A stretch of DNA of 64,000 nucleotides from Neoroseomonas lacus (lineage in GTDB: Bacteria; Pseudomonadota; Alphaproteobacteria; Acetobacterales; Acetobacteraceae), in contig NZ_BMKW01000006.1 in assembly GCF_014644535.1 (NCBI RefSeq), positions 1-64,000 of the forward strand. Reading direction: 5' to 3'. Of the stretch, positions 1 to 9,226 are shown in pieces. Positions within the stretch are counted from its first letter, which is position 1. The number at the start of each line of letters is the position of its first letter. Under the pieces are notes generated by a model, which was not told where the DNA came from, made no database searches, and was given only the letters and a program-made list of their open reading frames with translations. Made by a program: the position numbers and the translations under genes.

Positions 1-59
1 TCCGCATGGCCATGATCCGCATCATGCTCCGCCGACTGGCAGCAATGCCCTCAGCATGA
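1..59 (+). CDS. 3' end of a transposase, IS5-like (partial)
   Basis: The first 59 bases hold the last 18 codons of an open frame entering from the left, ending MLRRLAAMPSA then TGA at 57-59. This short basic tail with an IRIMLRRL core resembles the C-terminus of IS5-family transposases. Only the tail is visible, so the family call rests mainly on the terminal repeat just downstream. It would be the enzyme that moves the element ending at about base 82. Confidence 0.4.
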   Translation, partial: RMAMIRIMLRRLAAMPSA

Positions 60-82
60 ATCGGAACTTCCCGGATGGGCTC
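1..82 (+). mobile_element. Right end of an IS5-family-like insertion sequence
   Basis: Immediately after the transposase-like stop codon, positions 63-82 read on the minus strand as GAGCCCATCCGGGAAGTTCC. That resembles the terminal inverted repeats of IS5-family elements, which often begin GAGCC. The next three bases (TGA, 83-85) fit the TNA target duplication of some IS5 groups. The left end lies outside the window, so the inverted repeat cannot be matched. The element abuts the SIR2-HerA genes. Confidence 0.45.
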
Positions 83-254
83 TGAGGCGCAGACTGGACG
101 AACCTTGCACCGCAGAAGTGACGTCCGAAGCTTAAGGAGAAAGGTGCATTAAGTAAACTGATAGCGTAATCAGAGACCGCAATTGATGTAATGACAACAG
201 GCGGTGCTGGATCGCTTGACCGTCCTGAGGCATGCCGGAACGACAGGGGACGCT

Positions 255-1643
255 ATGACGGCAACGCCGCCGGATCCGATCGACTATCAGCTTATCGGCT
301 TGGCCGAAGATGGCGGGGTCGGGGACCTGCTCGCCGGCCTCGGTCAGAAGCAGGGACGGATTCGCCTGCAGGCGCTGATTTCTGAATGGCTGCGCATGGA
401 GAATCTGGTTGTCCTGACCGGCTCAGGCACATCGGTCTCCGCGGGCGGCAAGACCATGGCCAATCTCGAGACGGCAATTTTCGACACCATCCAGGCGATG
501 GCCGATCTGCCTGCCTCCATAGCGCCGATCCTCGAAGCTCGCCGGCGCAATGTCCAGCATGCCAATCTCCTTAGCGAGCCGATCGGGTTTGAGACCTGGC
601 TGTCCTTCGTGGCAAATGCCCTGGTCGTCGCGGAGAATGCCGGCGGTCCGTTCGGAGCCGTCGCCTGGCCGAATACGCCCGGCCCAACCAAGGATGAACT
701 CAAGTGGTTCGTCGACCGCCTGCGAATCGCGATCTTCGCCGAATGCGCGCTGTCGCTGCCCGATAGCGCGCAGGCGACCACCGCGGACAAGATCGCACCG
801 CAGCTGGCCTTCCTCTCCAAGCTGGTCGCGCGTGACAGCAATCTCGGGCGCACGCACCTCTTCACGCTCAACTACGACACACTGTTCGAACAGGCGCTCG
901 AACTTCTCGGCGTGCAGTATTTCGACGGCTTTACTGGCCGCGCCGCTGCGCGTTTCGACCCATCGGTCTATGGCCTCGACATCTATTATCCCGGCGAAGT
1001 CGCCGAAGGACGCGTGCGCCGCTTCGACAAGTTCCTCCACTTCTACAAGTTGCACGGCTCGATCCACTGGTTCGAGCAGGGCCTGGAGATGCGTGCCCGC
1101 CATCCCGATCTTGCGCCGTATCGCGCCTATGCCAGCATGACCACGTCCGAGAAGGCCGCAGCACTTGTCCCGCTGGCCCAGAACGCGCGATCGGTCGGGA
1201 TCCTGCCCACTGCCAACAAGTTCGCGCAGACCCTGGCCATGCCCTATGCGCACCTCTTCCGCTCGTTCCAGGTGCGCCTCGGCATCCCCCAAACCTTCCT
1301 GCTTGTCCTCGGCTACGGGTTCGGCGACGATCATGTGTCGCGGATCATCGAAAATGCTCTGATGAACCCATCGCTTGTCATGCTGGTGGTCGAACCCAAT
1401 CCCAACAGCCCAGTGATTGCGCGCATCCGACGCTACAAGGATCTCGGCAAGCGCGCCTTCGTGCTGTGCCCGACCGAAGCCGGCTTCGCCCTAGAGCCCT
1501 TTGCGCATGCGACATTCGACGATTTCGCCCGCACGGTGATGCCGGACGTTCAGTGGCTCGACGACTTCCTGCGACTTCGCCGCTTCGAAAAGCAGATCGC
1601 CTCGTCCGCTACGCCCGCCACCTCGGATGACGCGGGTGGATAA
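255..1643 (+). CDS. SIR2-like NADase, sensor/effector of a SIR2-HerA defence system
   Basis: A 462-residue protein with a SIR2-type Rossmann fold. TGSGTS (residues 55-60) is the nucleotide-binding loop, N206 in LNYDT and H267 in KLHGSIHW match the catalytic Asn/His of anti-phage SIR2 NADases, and LVLGYGFGDDH near the C-terminus is typical of the SIR2_2 group. Such proteins deplete NAD+ on phage infection. An upstream GTG at 204 is in frame, but ATG 255 sits 4 bases after AGGGGA and matches the start of recognisable sequence. The stop overlaps the next gene by 17 bases, so SIR2 and HerA are translationally coupled and likely form one complex. Family placement is firm; NADase activity is inferred from relatives. 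Confidence 0.85.
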   Translation: MTATPPDPIDYQLIGLAEDGGVGDLLAGLGQKQGRIRLQALISEWLRMENLVVLTGSGTSVSAGGKTMANLETAIFDTIQAMADLPASIAPILEARRRNVQHANLLSEPIGFETWLSFVANALVVAENAGGPFGAVAWPNTPGPTKDELKWFVDRLRIAIFAECALSLPDSAQATTADKIAPQLAFLSKLVARDSNLGRTHLFTLNYDTLFEQALELLGVQYFDGFTGRAAARFDPSVYGLDIYYPGEVAEGRVRRFDKFLHFYKLHGSIHWFEQGLEMRARHPDLAPYRAYASMTTSEKAAALVPLAQNARSVGILPTANKFAQTLAMPYAHLFRSFQVRLGIPQTFLLVLGYGFGDDHVSRIIENALMNPSLVMLVVEPNPNSPVIARIRRYKDLGKRAFVLCPTEAGFALEPFAHATFDDFARTVMPDVQWLDDFLRLRRFEKQIASSATPATSDDAGG

Positions 1644-3630
1644 TCCGCGCCTCATCGGTCACATTGTCTCGGTCCAGGGCTTTCGGGTAAAGGTCGAGTT
1701 GCTGCCGGAAACCCGTTCGGCGATGCGCGCGACGCTCGACGGCGTTCAGGCCGCAATCGCGATCAATGCCTATTTGACCTTTGCGCTGGGCGCCGGCGAA
1801 ACGGTGATCGGCATCATCACGGATCTTGAAGCGCGCGAGACTTTCGATCCGGGCAGCAGCGACGATCTGAGTCTCGAACTGATGAAGCCACGCCGAGTTG
1901 CTAGCGTCCAGCTGCTCGGCACGATCGAGCATAATGACGACGAGCCCTCCTTCAGTCCGGGCATCTCGGTTTTGCCGACGCTCGACACGCCGGCGGAGAT
2001 CGGCTCGCCTGATATCCTGCGCGCTGTCTTCGAGATTCCACCGCGACGCAACAAGCCCGAGGGCTATGACGAGAATGACTTCGACTGCGATCTCAAGATC
2101 GGTTTCCCGACTGGGCAGGCGTGCAATGTCGTGCGCGCCTCCTATAACGATCTCTTCTCGCGGCCGCTCGCTATCGTCGGCAACACCGGTTCGGGCAAAT
2201 CCTTCTCGGTCTCCAGCCTGATTCAGAAGGCGATGAAGGCGCTCGACGGGGCGCGCGAGGAGCCGCACGTTTTCATCCTCGATATCAATGGCGAATATGC
2301 CAAGGCCTTCCCGGCCGCCGAACCCGAACAGCGGCTGCCCGATCGCATTTACCTCAACGGCAAGGAATTTGCGCTGCCGCTATGGTTTCTCAACGCCGAG
2401 GAGATCTGCGCCTGGCTCAGCGCGTCAGAACAGACCCAGGAGCCTGTGCTTAAGGATTGGTGGGCGATCGCAAAGGGCGGCAATGCGACCGCGGCCGCGA
2501 GCATGGGCGCGTTCCAGAATGCCATGAGCGCGCTCGACCAACTGCTAACCGAACTCACCAGGATCAAGAAGAAGGCCGCCGGCTCCTACTGTGACGCGGT
2601 CACCGGCCATCTCGCCGGGACCGGGATTGACACCACGGCCTTCACCGCCTTGTTCGCCGCGCATCGCTCGGTCAATGACTACAACACCGAGGTGATGAAC
2701 AATCAGGCAGCGATCGCAGCGGAATCCGAGACGCTCAAGGACGCGATCCGTGCGAAGATTGTTGGCGGCAGTGGCGCGGCCGAGGCTGGTGCGCGTACCG
2801 CCGATTCCCCGTTGCCGATCGCGCGGGCGACGCTGACCGATCCATCGCTTATCAACCGCGCGGTCTCCAAAGAGGATACATTCCGGGTCGATGCGCATCT
2901 GACGACTTTGAAGCTGCGCCTGAGGACGCGGCTCGACGATAAGCGTTGGCGCGCCTTCCTCAATTATGAGGAAGCCGCCACTCAAATCGACACGCTGTCG
3001 TCCTGGTTTTCCTGCTTTGGCCTTGGCACCGACACCGGCCCGAAGGTCTCGGTGCTCGACCTGTCGATGCTGAGCAATGAGGTATTGCCCTATGCCTGTG
3101 CAGTCATTGGCCGAGTTCTGCTTGAGACGCGTGAGCGATTGCCTGCGACCTCGCGCTACAAGCATCCGTGGGTGGTGGTTCTCGAAGAGGCGCACAATTA
3201 TTCCCGGCCGGCGCGGTCGGACGAGGATCGCGGTCATCGTCTGGCGCGGCTCACCTATGAGCGGGTCGCCAAAGAAGGCCGCAAGTTCGGGCTGTCTTTG
3301 ATCATCGCCAGCCAGCGGCCGAGCGAGATCAGTCAAACCATCATCAGCCAATGCGCCAACTTCATCAGCCATCGGCTGCAGAACCCCGACGACATTGACC
3401 ATTTCCGCCGCATCATCCCGATGCAGGCGCGGCGGCTGCTTGACCAAGTGACGATCCTCGCCTCAGGTGAGGCGATTGTGTTCGGTAGCGCCTTTCACCT
3501 GCCGACGCGTGTGCAATTTGATCGGCCCGATCCTGGACCATACAGCCAGACTGCCGCACCGTATCATGAGTGGCACAAGGAAGCGTCGGCCTTCCCGCTC
3601 GGCGAAGTCATGGAGGCTTGGGGCACCTGA
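1627..3630 (+). CDS. HerA-like hexameric ATPase, partner of the SIR2 protein
   Basis: A 667-residue HerA/DUF87-type ATPase. An N-terminal HAS-barrel-like stretch (LIGHIVSVQGFRVKVEL) precedes Walker A GNTGSGKS at residues 185-192, then VFILDINGEY, and Walker B VVVLEEAHNYS around residues 515-525. The conserved late motif IIASQRPSEIS follows, then a basic C-terminal domain. HerA proteins form hexameric rings on DNA ends; in SIR2-HerA defence pairs the ring binds SIR2 protomers and controls NAD+ hydrolysis. Its start lies inside the SIR2 gene. No NurA nuclease gene is adjacent, which argues for the defence role rather than a repair role. Confidence 0.88.
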   Translation: MTRVDNPRLIGHIVSVQGFRVKVELLPETRSAMRATLDGVQAAIAINAYLTFALGAGETVIGIITDLEARETFDPGSSDDLSLELMKPRRVASVQLLGTIEHNDDEPSFSPGISVLPTLDTPAEIGSPDILRAVFEIPPRRNKPEGYDENDFDCDLKIGFPTGQACNVVRASYNDLFSRPLAIVGNTGSGKSFSVSSLIQKAMKALDGAREEPHVFILDINGEYAKAFPAAEPEQRLPDRIYLNGKEFALPLWFLNAEEICAWLSASEQTQEPVLKDWWAIAKGGNATAAASMGAFQNAMSALDQLLTELTRIKKKAAGSYCDAVTGHLAGTGIDTTAFTALFAAHRSVNDYNTEVMNNQAAIAAESETLKDAIRAKIVGGSGAAEAGARTADSPLPIARATLTDPSLINRAVSKEDTFRVDAHLTTLKLRLRTRLDDKRWRAFLNYEEAATQIDTLSSWFSCFGLGTDTGPKVSVLDLSMLSNEVLPYACAVIGRVLLETRERLPATSRYKHPWVVVLEEAHNYSRPARSDEDRGHRLARLTYERVAKEGRKFGLSLIIASQRPSEISQTIISQCANFISHRLQNPDDIDHFRRIIPMQARRLLDQVTILASGEAIVFGSAFHLPTRVQFDRPDPGPYSQTAAPYHEWHKEASAFPLGEVMEAWGT

Positions 3631-3914
3631 TGCGTACTCACTTGGAATCTTGCGCCCGGACCGTTTTTTTCGGCGAGAAGCACGCGATCGCCATTCGATA
3701 TGGCTAGACCGCTTTCAACTCGATATCGGTCGTTCGAGGAAAGGCTGAACGAATGGCCGCTTTCGGGATCAGAGTTCCGCCCATCGAACTACCGATATGG
3801 GCGCAAAGCAGTCAAGGAGCTTGACCACATCACAGCAGCCGATGCCGGACGCGCCGTGCCGCCTCGACAGTGAAGCGGCGACGCCGATTGCTCGGTCGAC
3901 GCCGTCGCGCGACG
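3631..3914. other. Gap after SIR2-HerA, no gene seen
   Basis: These 284 bases separate the rightward HerA gene from the leftward hydrolase gene. A run of seven T at about 3664-3670 follows a short GC-rich stretch, but no convincing stem precedes it. I see no coding sequence or repeat. Confidence 0.4.
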
Positions 3915-5873
3915 CTACCTCCGCAACCTCGCAAGAGTATCGGCTCTGGCGGACGCGACAATCGCATCGACATCTTCGGCCAGCATCAGTCTCTCAGCAA
4001 CCAGCCGCCCCGCGGCGGTGCGTACGGCGGCAACGTAGTCGTCTTGTGCCGCATAACGCTCCTCGATCGACAACCTTGGGTCGCGGGCTGACTCACGTTC
4101 CACGCGGGTGACGGCAAACGGCAACACGGCGCCGGTATTGTAGCATAGCGCACCCGGTGCGAAGCCCTCCGCGCGCGGGTTCCAGCCGGTATAGGTTGCG
4201 CGCGGCACTTCGAGCGCTACGCTCCGCACGCCGGCTATGGCGTTGCCGTCGGCATCCACCCGCGGCACCAGCACCGCGTATTCGCCGCGCACCACCGGCG
4301 GCACGACGCCATTGTCCACGAGCTGCGCCGGACCATAGGCCCCGCGATACCCCAGCGCGGCGATCCCCGCATACAGTCCGGCCGCCGGCACCAGCGTGCC
4401 CTGGCTACGCATCGGAAAGCGCGTGGCGGGCGGTTCCACGCCCTCACGCATCCAGGCCTCCATCGCGACCAGCAGCGCGCGCATAGGCGCTCCGGCATGC
4501 AGCGGATTCACCGGCAGGGCACAGCGATCCAACGGCGCAGCCACCGCACTCGCCAATGCGAAATGCGGATGCCCGGCCATGGCATAGGCGCGCACTTCTG
4601 GCGGCAGGTCGATGTGGTTGCCGCGCGTATCGGTCACCAGCAGGGAGGCTCGTGCACCCCAGAATTCGTATTCGCTGTCGGTCTGCATCACCAGTGGGCA
4701 GGTGCTGGACAGGCGGCAGCGCAGCAGCAGCCCGTCGCGCCGCCCTGTCAGGTGGTCCTCGGTGACAGCGTAGGTGAAGGGAAACTGGTCCGCGGGGTAC
4801 AGCCTGTCGCCGTGCGGTGTCGGGTTGCGCCCGGGCTGCGCAAAGCGTGCATTGGTGAAGGTGCGGCGCGTGCCGGGGATGTGCGGCAGCATGGCGTCGT
4901 AAACACGCCGGCCCCGCTCATCCTCGTTGAAGCCGAGATAGAGGAAGTCGCGCACGAAACGCCCAGATTGCGAAACGCCATGCAGCATGGCGCGGTCCAC
5001 CGAGACACGGCCCTCGACCGCCAGCGGATTGGCGGCGCCGCGTTCACGCATCAGGAAGGCGCCGACGTCGCGCATCGCGGCGAAGGCGATACCCTGCACC
5101 ATTGGGTCGCGCGCCGTGTAGATGAATTCATACAGCGCGCCCGCGTCGAAGCCGGCGGGGCGGGTGATCTCGATGCGCGACGGATCGACGAAGCGGAAGC
5201 TCATGTCCGGTGGGGTCTGGCGCTCATCCTCGAAGCGGCCGCGCACGGTCAGCGTCGCGCCCTGCTGGCTCGCCGCCGGATAGGTAAGCGGCACGGTGAC
5301 CGGGCTGGTGGTGGAGTCGAACAGGAACTCCTCGCGCGACACACCGGTGACGTTCGGCACCACCGGTGCTTCCAGCCGCAGCCCCGCACCGCGGCCCTCG
5401 CCTGGTGGAATGTCGGCCTGCCAGCCGACCCAGGCCAGGGTCAGGCCCTGGCGTAGCAGGAAGCCGTTTCCCGGGTTCCGTCCGTTCATCAGGCCATTCG
5501 CCGCACCATCATTGTAAAGCTGACCTACGAGTTCGCGGCCACGGTTCGGCGCCTCGACGATCAGCGTGCCATTGCCGCGGAAGGGCTGGACGGGACGCAG
5601 CAGTACCACCTCGGTAACCGCCTCGACACGGCCCTGCGCGTTGCGCGGTGCGAGCGCGATGTCAGCGATCAACGCATTGCGCGGATCGGCAGGGTCGAGC
5701 GCTATGGTGGCGCGAGCGGCGATGCGCGCATAGCGGCCGGCTTCGCCGAAGGAGCGGCCCTCGAAGACGATCTCAGGGGCGCCGACCTGTTCGAACCGTA
5801 TCACTTCGGCACGCGGCGCCACCGCAAGCATGCAGAGGCCAACCACGGCCAGCGTGGCAGATCGAATGCACAT
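3915..5873 (-). CDS. Exported alpha/beta hydrolase-domain protein
   Basis: A 652-residue protein whose N-terminus (MCIRSATLAVVGLCMLAVA, then PRAEV) is a plausible Sec signal peptide, placing it in the periplasm. It belongs to a large alpha/beta-hydrolase-domain family of unknown substrate, found mainly in proteobacteria. The likely nucleophile is Ser301 or Ser303 in GVSQSGR (299-305), followed by a late AYAMAGHPHF segment. It is intact and reads away from the dinB fragment; no partner gene is nearby. An esterase role is plausible from the fold, but no substrate can be assigned. Confidence 0.72.
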   Translation of the reverse strand: MCIRSATLAVVGLCMLAVAPRAEVIRFEQVGAPEIVFEGRSFGEAGRYARIAARATIALDPADPRNALIADIALAPRNAQGRVEAVTEVVLLRPVQPFRGNGTLIVEAPNRGRELVGQLYNDGAANGLMNGRNPGNGFLLRQGLTLAWVGWQADIPPGEGRGAGLRLEAPVVPNVTGVSREEFLFDSTTSPVTVPLTYPAASQQGATLTVRGRFEDERQTPPDMSFRFVDPSRIEITRPAGFDAGALYEFIYTARDPMVQGIAFAAMRDVGAFLMRERGAANPLAVEGRVSVDRAMLHGVSQSGRFVRDFLYLGFNEDERGRRVYDAMLPHIPGTRRTFTNARFAQPGRNPTPHGDRLYPADQFPFTYAVTEDHLTGRRDGLLLRCRLSSTCPLVMQTDSEYEFWGARASLLVTDTRGNHIDLPPEVRAYAMAGHPHFALASAVAAPLDRCALPVNPLHAGAPMRALLVAMEAWMREGVEPPATRFPMRSQGTLVPAAGLYAGIAALGYRGAYGPAQLVDNGVVPPVVRGEYAVLVPRVDADGNAIAGVRSVALEVPRATYTGWNPRAEGFAPGALCYNTGAVLPFAVTRVERESARDPRLSIEERYAAQDDYVAAVRTAAGRLVAERLMLAEDVDAIVASARADTLARLRR

Positions 5874-5979
5874 GGGAACGTTCCTCCGTCAGAAGAGGTT
5901 AGGCTGCAACGGCTGCCGAAAGGAAGTGGGGCGGCCGACGTCGCCATCGAGCTGTTCCCTGTACGTTCTAGGCGCTAAT

Positions 5980-6351
5980 ATGTCGCGGATGACGCTCCCG
6001 GGCCGCAAGATCATCCACATCGACATGGACGCCTTCTACGCGTCGGTGGAACAGCGTGACGATCCGTCGCACCGCGGCCGTCCGGTGGCGGTTGGGCACG
6101 GTGCGGCGCGGGGCGTGGTGGCCGCTGCGAGCTACGAGGCGCGCGTCTTCGGCATCCGCTCGGCCATGCCGTCGGTCACGGCCCTGCGGCAGTGCGCGGA
6201 ACTGATCTTCGTCCCGCCGCGCTTCGAGGTGTACGGAGCCGTCTCGCACCAGATCCACGCGATCTTCGCCGACTACCCGCCATCTCCGAACACATACCCC
6301 CGAGCGATGCTGTCCCGCGCCGCGTGTACACGGCCGAGAAAGTTCTGCTGA
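5980..6351 (+). pseudogene. dinB: Truncated DNA polymerase IV (dinB) fragment
   Basis: From ATG 5980 the frame reads the start of a Y-family polymerase: KIIHIDMDAFYASVEQRD with the catalytic Asp of the palm, then RPVAVG, VVAAASYEARVFGIRSAMP and the FVPPRFEVY block. Similarity stops after IFADYPP at about 6282, where DinB normally continues into the second catalytic motif (SxDEAYLD). The remaining 22 codons are unrelated and end at 6351. The product would lack most of the palm, the thumb and the little finger, so it cannot be a polymerase. This is a recombination relic next to the defence genes. Confidence 0.8.
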
Positions 6352-6686
6352 TGTTGTGCATCACGACAGATGTGCCGATTAGACCAAGGACGTTCCGATA
6401 TGAGTTTCCTTGCAATTGAATAGTCATGCCGATGTCGCTGCGACGAGCCGATCCTCTTCTCGGCATATGAGCACCACGCGTCCACGCAGGAAGTTCCTCG
6501 AAGAGCTCGCCGAATGGCCTGTTTGCTCGACTGTTGAGAACGCTGAAGCATTGCTCGCGTTGAAGACGTCGGCGACCAGGAAGTCGTCGACGATGCAAGT
6601 CTGAGGCGAGAATGCACGATCGAAGATCTCAGGAGCCCCTGGACGTTCCGAAAGACGTCCTGGCGCCAAAGCGCCGCGGCCATGGC
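6283..6686. other. Junction region after the dinB fragment
   Basis: About 400 bases without a recognisable gene, starting at the abrupt end of dinB homology. Local base composition is lower in GC than the flanks around 6330-6430. A minus-strand open frame (6424-6720) is present but shows no motif I recognise. Possibly scar DNA from the event that truncated dinB. Confidence 0.3.
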
Positions 6687-7259
6687 ATGGCGCTTCCACA
6701 GCGGCTGCGAATGATGGCAATACGACTGGAGGCAGGACTGCGCGAGACGCCGCAGCGCTTCATCCCGCTCGCGTTCCACGCGGCGCGTCTTGATGAAGAG
6801 GCCAGGCGTCGCCTTCTGCACTTCCTTGTTTCCGACGTTCAGCGCGAAGCGATCGCGTCACCGACCTGCCCTCCGCGTGTGCTCGATTTGCTGGACCGCG
6901 CGCGCGATGCCGTCGCGGGTGAATCGCCCGAGTGCGATGAGCGCCGACGCACGCTGGCCAATGATATCCTTGCGCAGGAGATGCCACGCCGGCGAAGGCG
7001 TCACATCCATTGCCACGGAGCAATCACATCGGATCGACGCCTGCTGTTCCTCCGCACTGTTCTACTAGCGGAGGAAGCCGACGCGTTCACCCCCCTCAAC
7101 CTGTGGCGGGTCATCGCCTATGCGATGGCCGACTATGACTATGACCACTTCGTCCTGAAGGGACCGCACATCGCTGTGCGTGTCCGCGCGCTCGCACATT
7201 GGGTCGAGCGCGAGATGGCATCTGCACCCGTGGATGCGGAGACGAGCTGCCGCTCATAA
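6612..7259 (+). CDS. Hypothetical protein, unknown function
   Basis: An open frame of up to 215 codons; a start at ATG 6687 (190 residues, MALPQRLRMM) is at least as likely as 6612, and neither has a strong ribosome site. The protein is mostly helical-looking and charged, with the basic run PRRRRRH near the middle and the aromatic stretch YAMADYDYDHF near the end. I recognise no family. It is convergent with the phage-module genes to the right, so it may be part of the same accessory DNA. Coding potential is supported by the length of the frame and ordinary codon choice, not by homology. Confidence 0.4.
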   Translation: MHDRRSQEPLDVPKDVLAPKRRGHGMALPQRLRMMAIRLEAGLRETPQRFIPLAFHAARLDEEARRRLLHFLVSDVQREAIASPTCPPRVLDLLDRARDAVAGESPECDERRRTLANDILAQEMPRRRRRHIHCHGAITSDRRLLFLRTVLLAEEADAFTPLNLWRVIAYAMADYDYDHFVLKGPHIAVRVRALAHWVEREMASAPVDAETSCRS

Positions 7260-7290
7260 GTGGGCGGCGGCTTGCGCTCGTGCTCGGATA

Positions 7291-7662
7291 TCAGCGTCGC
7301 TGTCGCGATCGCATCGCCTGTAGGACGGAGGCTGCATCCGGCACCCAACGAACGCCAAGCCGGGACATCGGCCGTGTCGGCAATCGCAGATTGCGATGCG
7401 CACGGAGAAAAGGAACGTTGCCCTCCGCGCAGCGTCGCTCGAGGTCGTCGCCCCAGGCCAGCATACCACGCCCACTGATGGGCAGGATCTCGGCCTCCAG
7501 CGCCTCGCCTGTCAGCCGGAGCCTCGGCGGCAGGCGATGGCGCCCAAGCAAATGCGTTGCCATGTAAATGCCGATGCGCCCCACTGGATCCGTCGCCGAG
7601 GGCAGGCAATTGTCCTCGTCGAGATACACCGCCATTTCAAAGCCAAGCCGTTGAATGCTAGT
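7291..7662 (-). pseudogene. Out-of-frame C-terminal part of the DUF5681 gene
   Basis: After about position 7662 the coding signal of the DUF5681 gene moves to another frame on the same strand and runs to the stop at 7291. It can be read from an internal ATG at 7635 (MAVYLDEDNCLPSATDPVG) as 114 residues. The first frame over the same DNA gives an arginine-rich, unlikely peptide, so this frame is the real continuation. Either a one-base indel broke a gene of about 304 codons or two genes overlap. I favour a frameshift because the second frame remains protein-like upstream of its ATG. Confidence 0.5.
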
Positions 7663-8201
7663 GCCTGCTTCTCTGCCTTCAGCCCTTCAGCATCGATGGC
7701 GCCAAGAAAAGTAACCTCCAGCCGGCGGTAGTTCAGCTCGATGTCCTCCGGATGCGGCACCCACTCCGGTTCCGGCAGACCCTGCTTGATCGCGGCCGCA
7801 ATATCGTTTCGCGCCGTCTCCTGATAACCCTCCCAGAACTCGAGGCGAGCCTTTTGCGCCTGATGGAAGCGTTCATCCTCAGCCTTCAGTAGATCAAAGA
7901 AGGTCCGCTGTGCCAGAACCCCACCGCGCATGGCCGCAAGGGCCAGGGAGCGCGCCGCAGCCTCCCGGGTGGTGACCTGCTGGCTGCCTGAGGCATCGTT
8001 GATGGTGAGCATGCGCGCCGCCTCAGCGCGCAACGCCTCGGCTGTCGGATACCGCGCCTCAATCCAGTTCGGCTTCACCTCGCGCTTGCGCGGCCTCCCG
8101 CGCGGATTGCCGGACTGGCCCTTGCGGAACTGGCCAGATTTGGGCGGGCGCTGATACCCCACCCTATCCTGCTCGGCATCATCGTCACGATCCTCGGTCA
8201 T
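7512..8201 (-). CDS. DUF5681 domain protein, phage-packaging-associated (frameshifted)
   Basis: The N-terminus carries the DUF5681 signature GYQRPPKSGQFRKGQSGNPRGRPRK, split here as YQRPPKSGQFRKGQSGNP then RGRPRK, at about residues 15-40. This family is commonly encoded beside ParB-domain methyltransferases and large terminase genes in alphaproteobacterial prophages and may be a small-terminase-like DNA-binding protein (inference). Its ATG overlaps the methyltransferase stop (ATGA, 8198-8201), so the two are one operon. The last 39 or so residues are a shifted reading of the frame ending at 7291; the native protein probably changes frame near 7660. Confidence 0.7.
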   Translation of the reverse strand: MTEDRDDDAEQDRVGYQRPPKSGQFRKGQSGNPRGRPRKREVKPNWIEARYPTAEALRAEAARMLTINDASGSQQVTTREAAARSLALAAMRGGVLAQRTFFDLLKAEDERFHQAQKARLEFWEGYQETARNDIAAAIKQGLPEPEWVPHPEDIELNYRRLEVTFLGAIDAEGLKAEKQALAFNGLALKWRCISTRTIACPRRRIQWGASAFTWQRICLGAIACRRGSG

Positions 8202-9172
8202 GCCGCCTGACCTCCCTGCGGGACGAGGCCACGCGCCGCAGCGACGTCCTCGAACGCCTTGCGGCTATCTGCCAGGACGGCCTCCTTCCCGGTGAAGGTC
8301 TGAAATCGCCGGATAATGGTGTCGCAGTAGTGAGGATCATATTCGATCAGGCGTGCAGCTCGCCCTGTCATTTGGGCTGCCATCAGCGTCGTTCCCGACC
8401 CGGCGAAGGGATCCAACACCAGGTCTCCCCGCCGCGAGCAATCGCGGATCGCATCCGCGACCAATGCCACCGGCTTGACCGTGGGGTGCATGGCCAGCTC
8501 CTCGGCGCGCTTGCCCCGGATGCTACTGATCCCGGGGTAGTCCCACACATTGGTGCGGTAGCGCCCGATATCGCCCAGGCCGAAGTTGTTCACATGCGGC
8601 GCGGCACCATGCTTGAACACGAAGATCAGCTCATGCTTGGAGCGATAGAAGCTCCCCATGCCACCATTGGTCTTGTTCCACACACAGAGGTTCTTCAGTT
8701 CGAGCTCGGCCAGGCGACCAGCGGCGGAGAGCTCCTCCAGGTGCCGCCAATCCATGCAGACATAGAGGATGGCGCCATCCTGGCAGCGGGCGGCCATGTT
8801 GGTCAGGGCTACCGTCAGGAAGGTGCTAAACTCCGCCGCCGCCATCTCGCCCACCCCCATGGCGAACTCCCGATGGCGGACCCGCCCGAGGCCACAGACA
8901 TGCCCGTCGATGGGCACGTTGTAGGGTGGGTCGGTGAAGACCAGCCCGACCTGCCCACCCTGCAGCAGCCGATCATAATGGGCCGGGTCGCGCGCATCGC
9001 CGCAGAGCAGGAGGTGGTTGCCGAGGCACCAGAGATCGCCAGGGCGCGATACAGCGTGCTCTGGCATGTCGGGGATGCGATCGGCAGCGCTGTCGTCCGG
9101 CCCCGGCTGCTGCTGTCGTGCCAGGTCGAGGGTGAAATCGACCTCCGTCAAGCTGAAGCCCGTGAGCTCCAC
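8198..9172 (-). CDS. DNA methyltransferase half of a split ParB-methylase
   Basis: Carries the amino-methyltransferase motif IV TDPPYNVPIDG early and motif I LDPFAGSGTT late. This IV-before-I order marks the beta class that makes N6-methyladenine or N4-methylcytosine, as in CcrM-like phage enzymes. The GTG at 9172 is only the first start after a stop. The same frame is open from 9226 upstream to this point and joins the ParB-domain frame at 9535, interrupted solely by TGA at 9227-9229. The intact gene would encode 445 residues. If translated alone, this half keeps both catalytic motifs but loses the ParB-like domain. It overlaps the DUF5681 start by 4 bases. Confidence 0.82.
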   Translation of the reverse strand: MELTGFSLTEVDFTLDLARQQQPGPDDSAADRIPDMPEHAVSRPGDLWCLGNHLLLCGDARDPAHYDRLLQGGQVGLVFTDPPYNVPIDGHVCGLGRVRHREFAMGVGEMAAAEFSTFLTVALTNMAARCQDGAILYVCMDWRHLEELSAAGRLAELELKNLCVWNKTNGGMGSFYRSKHELIFVFKHGAAPHVNNFGLGDIGRYRTNVWDYPGISSIRGKRAEELAMHPTVKPVALVADAIRDCSRRGDLVLDPFAGSGTTLMAAQMTGRAARLIEYDPHYCDTIIRRFQTFTGKEAVLADSRKAFEDVAAARGLVPQGGQAA

Positions 9173-9226
9173 CTCGAAGCCGGCGTCGATCAGTTCCTGG
9201 AATTCCAGGGCGAGGAGGTCCTGGTC

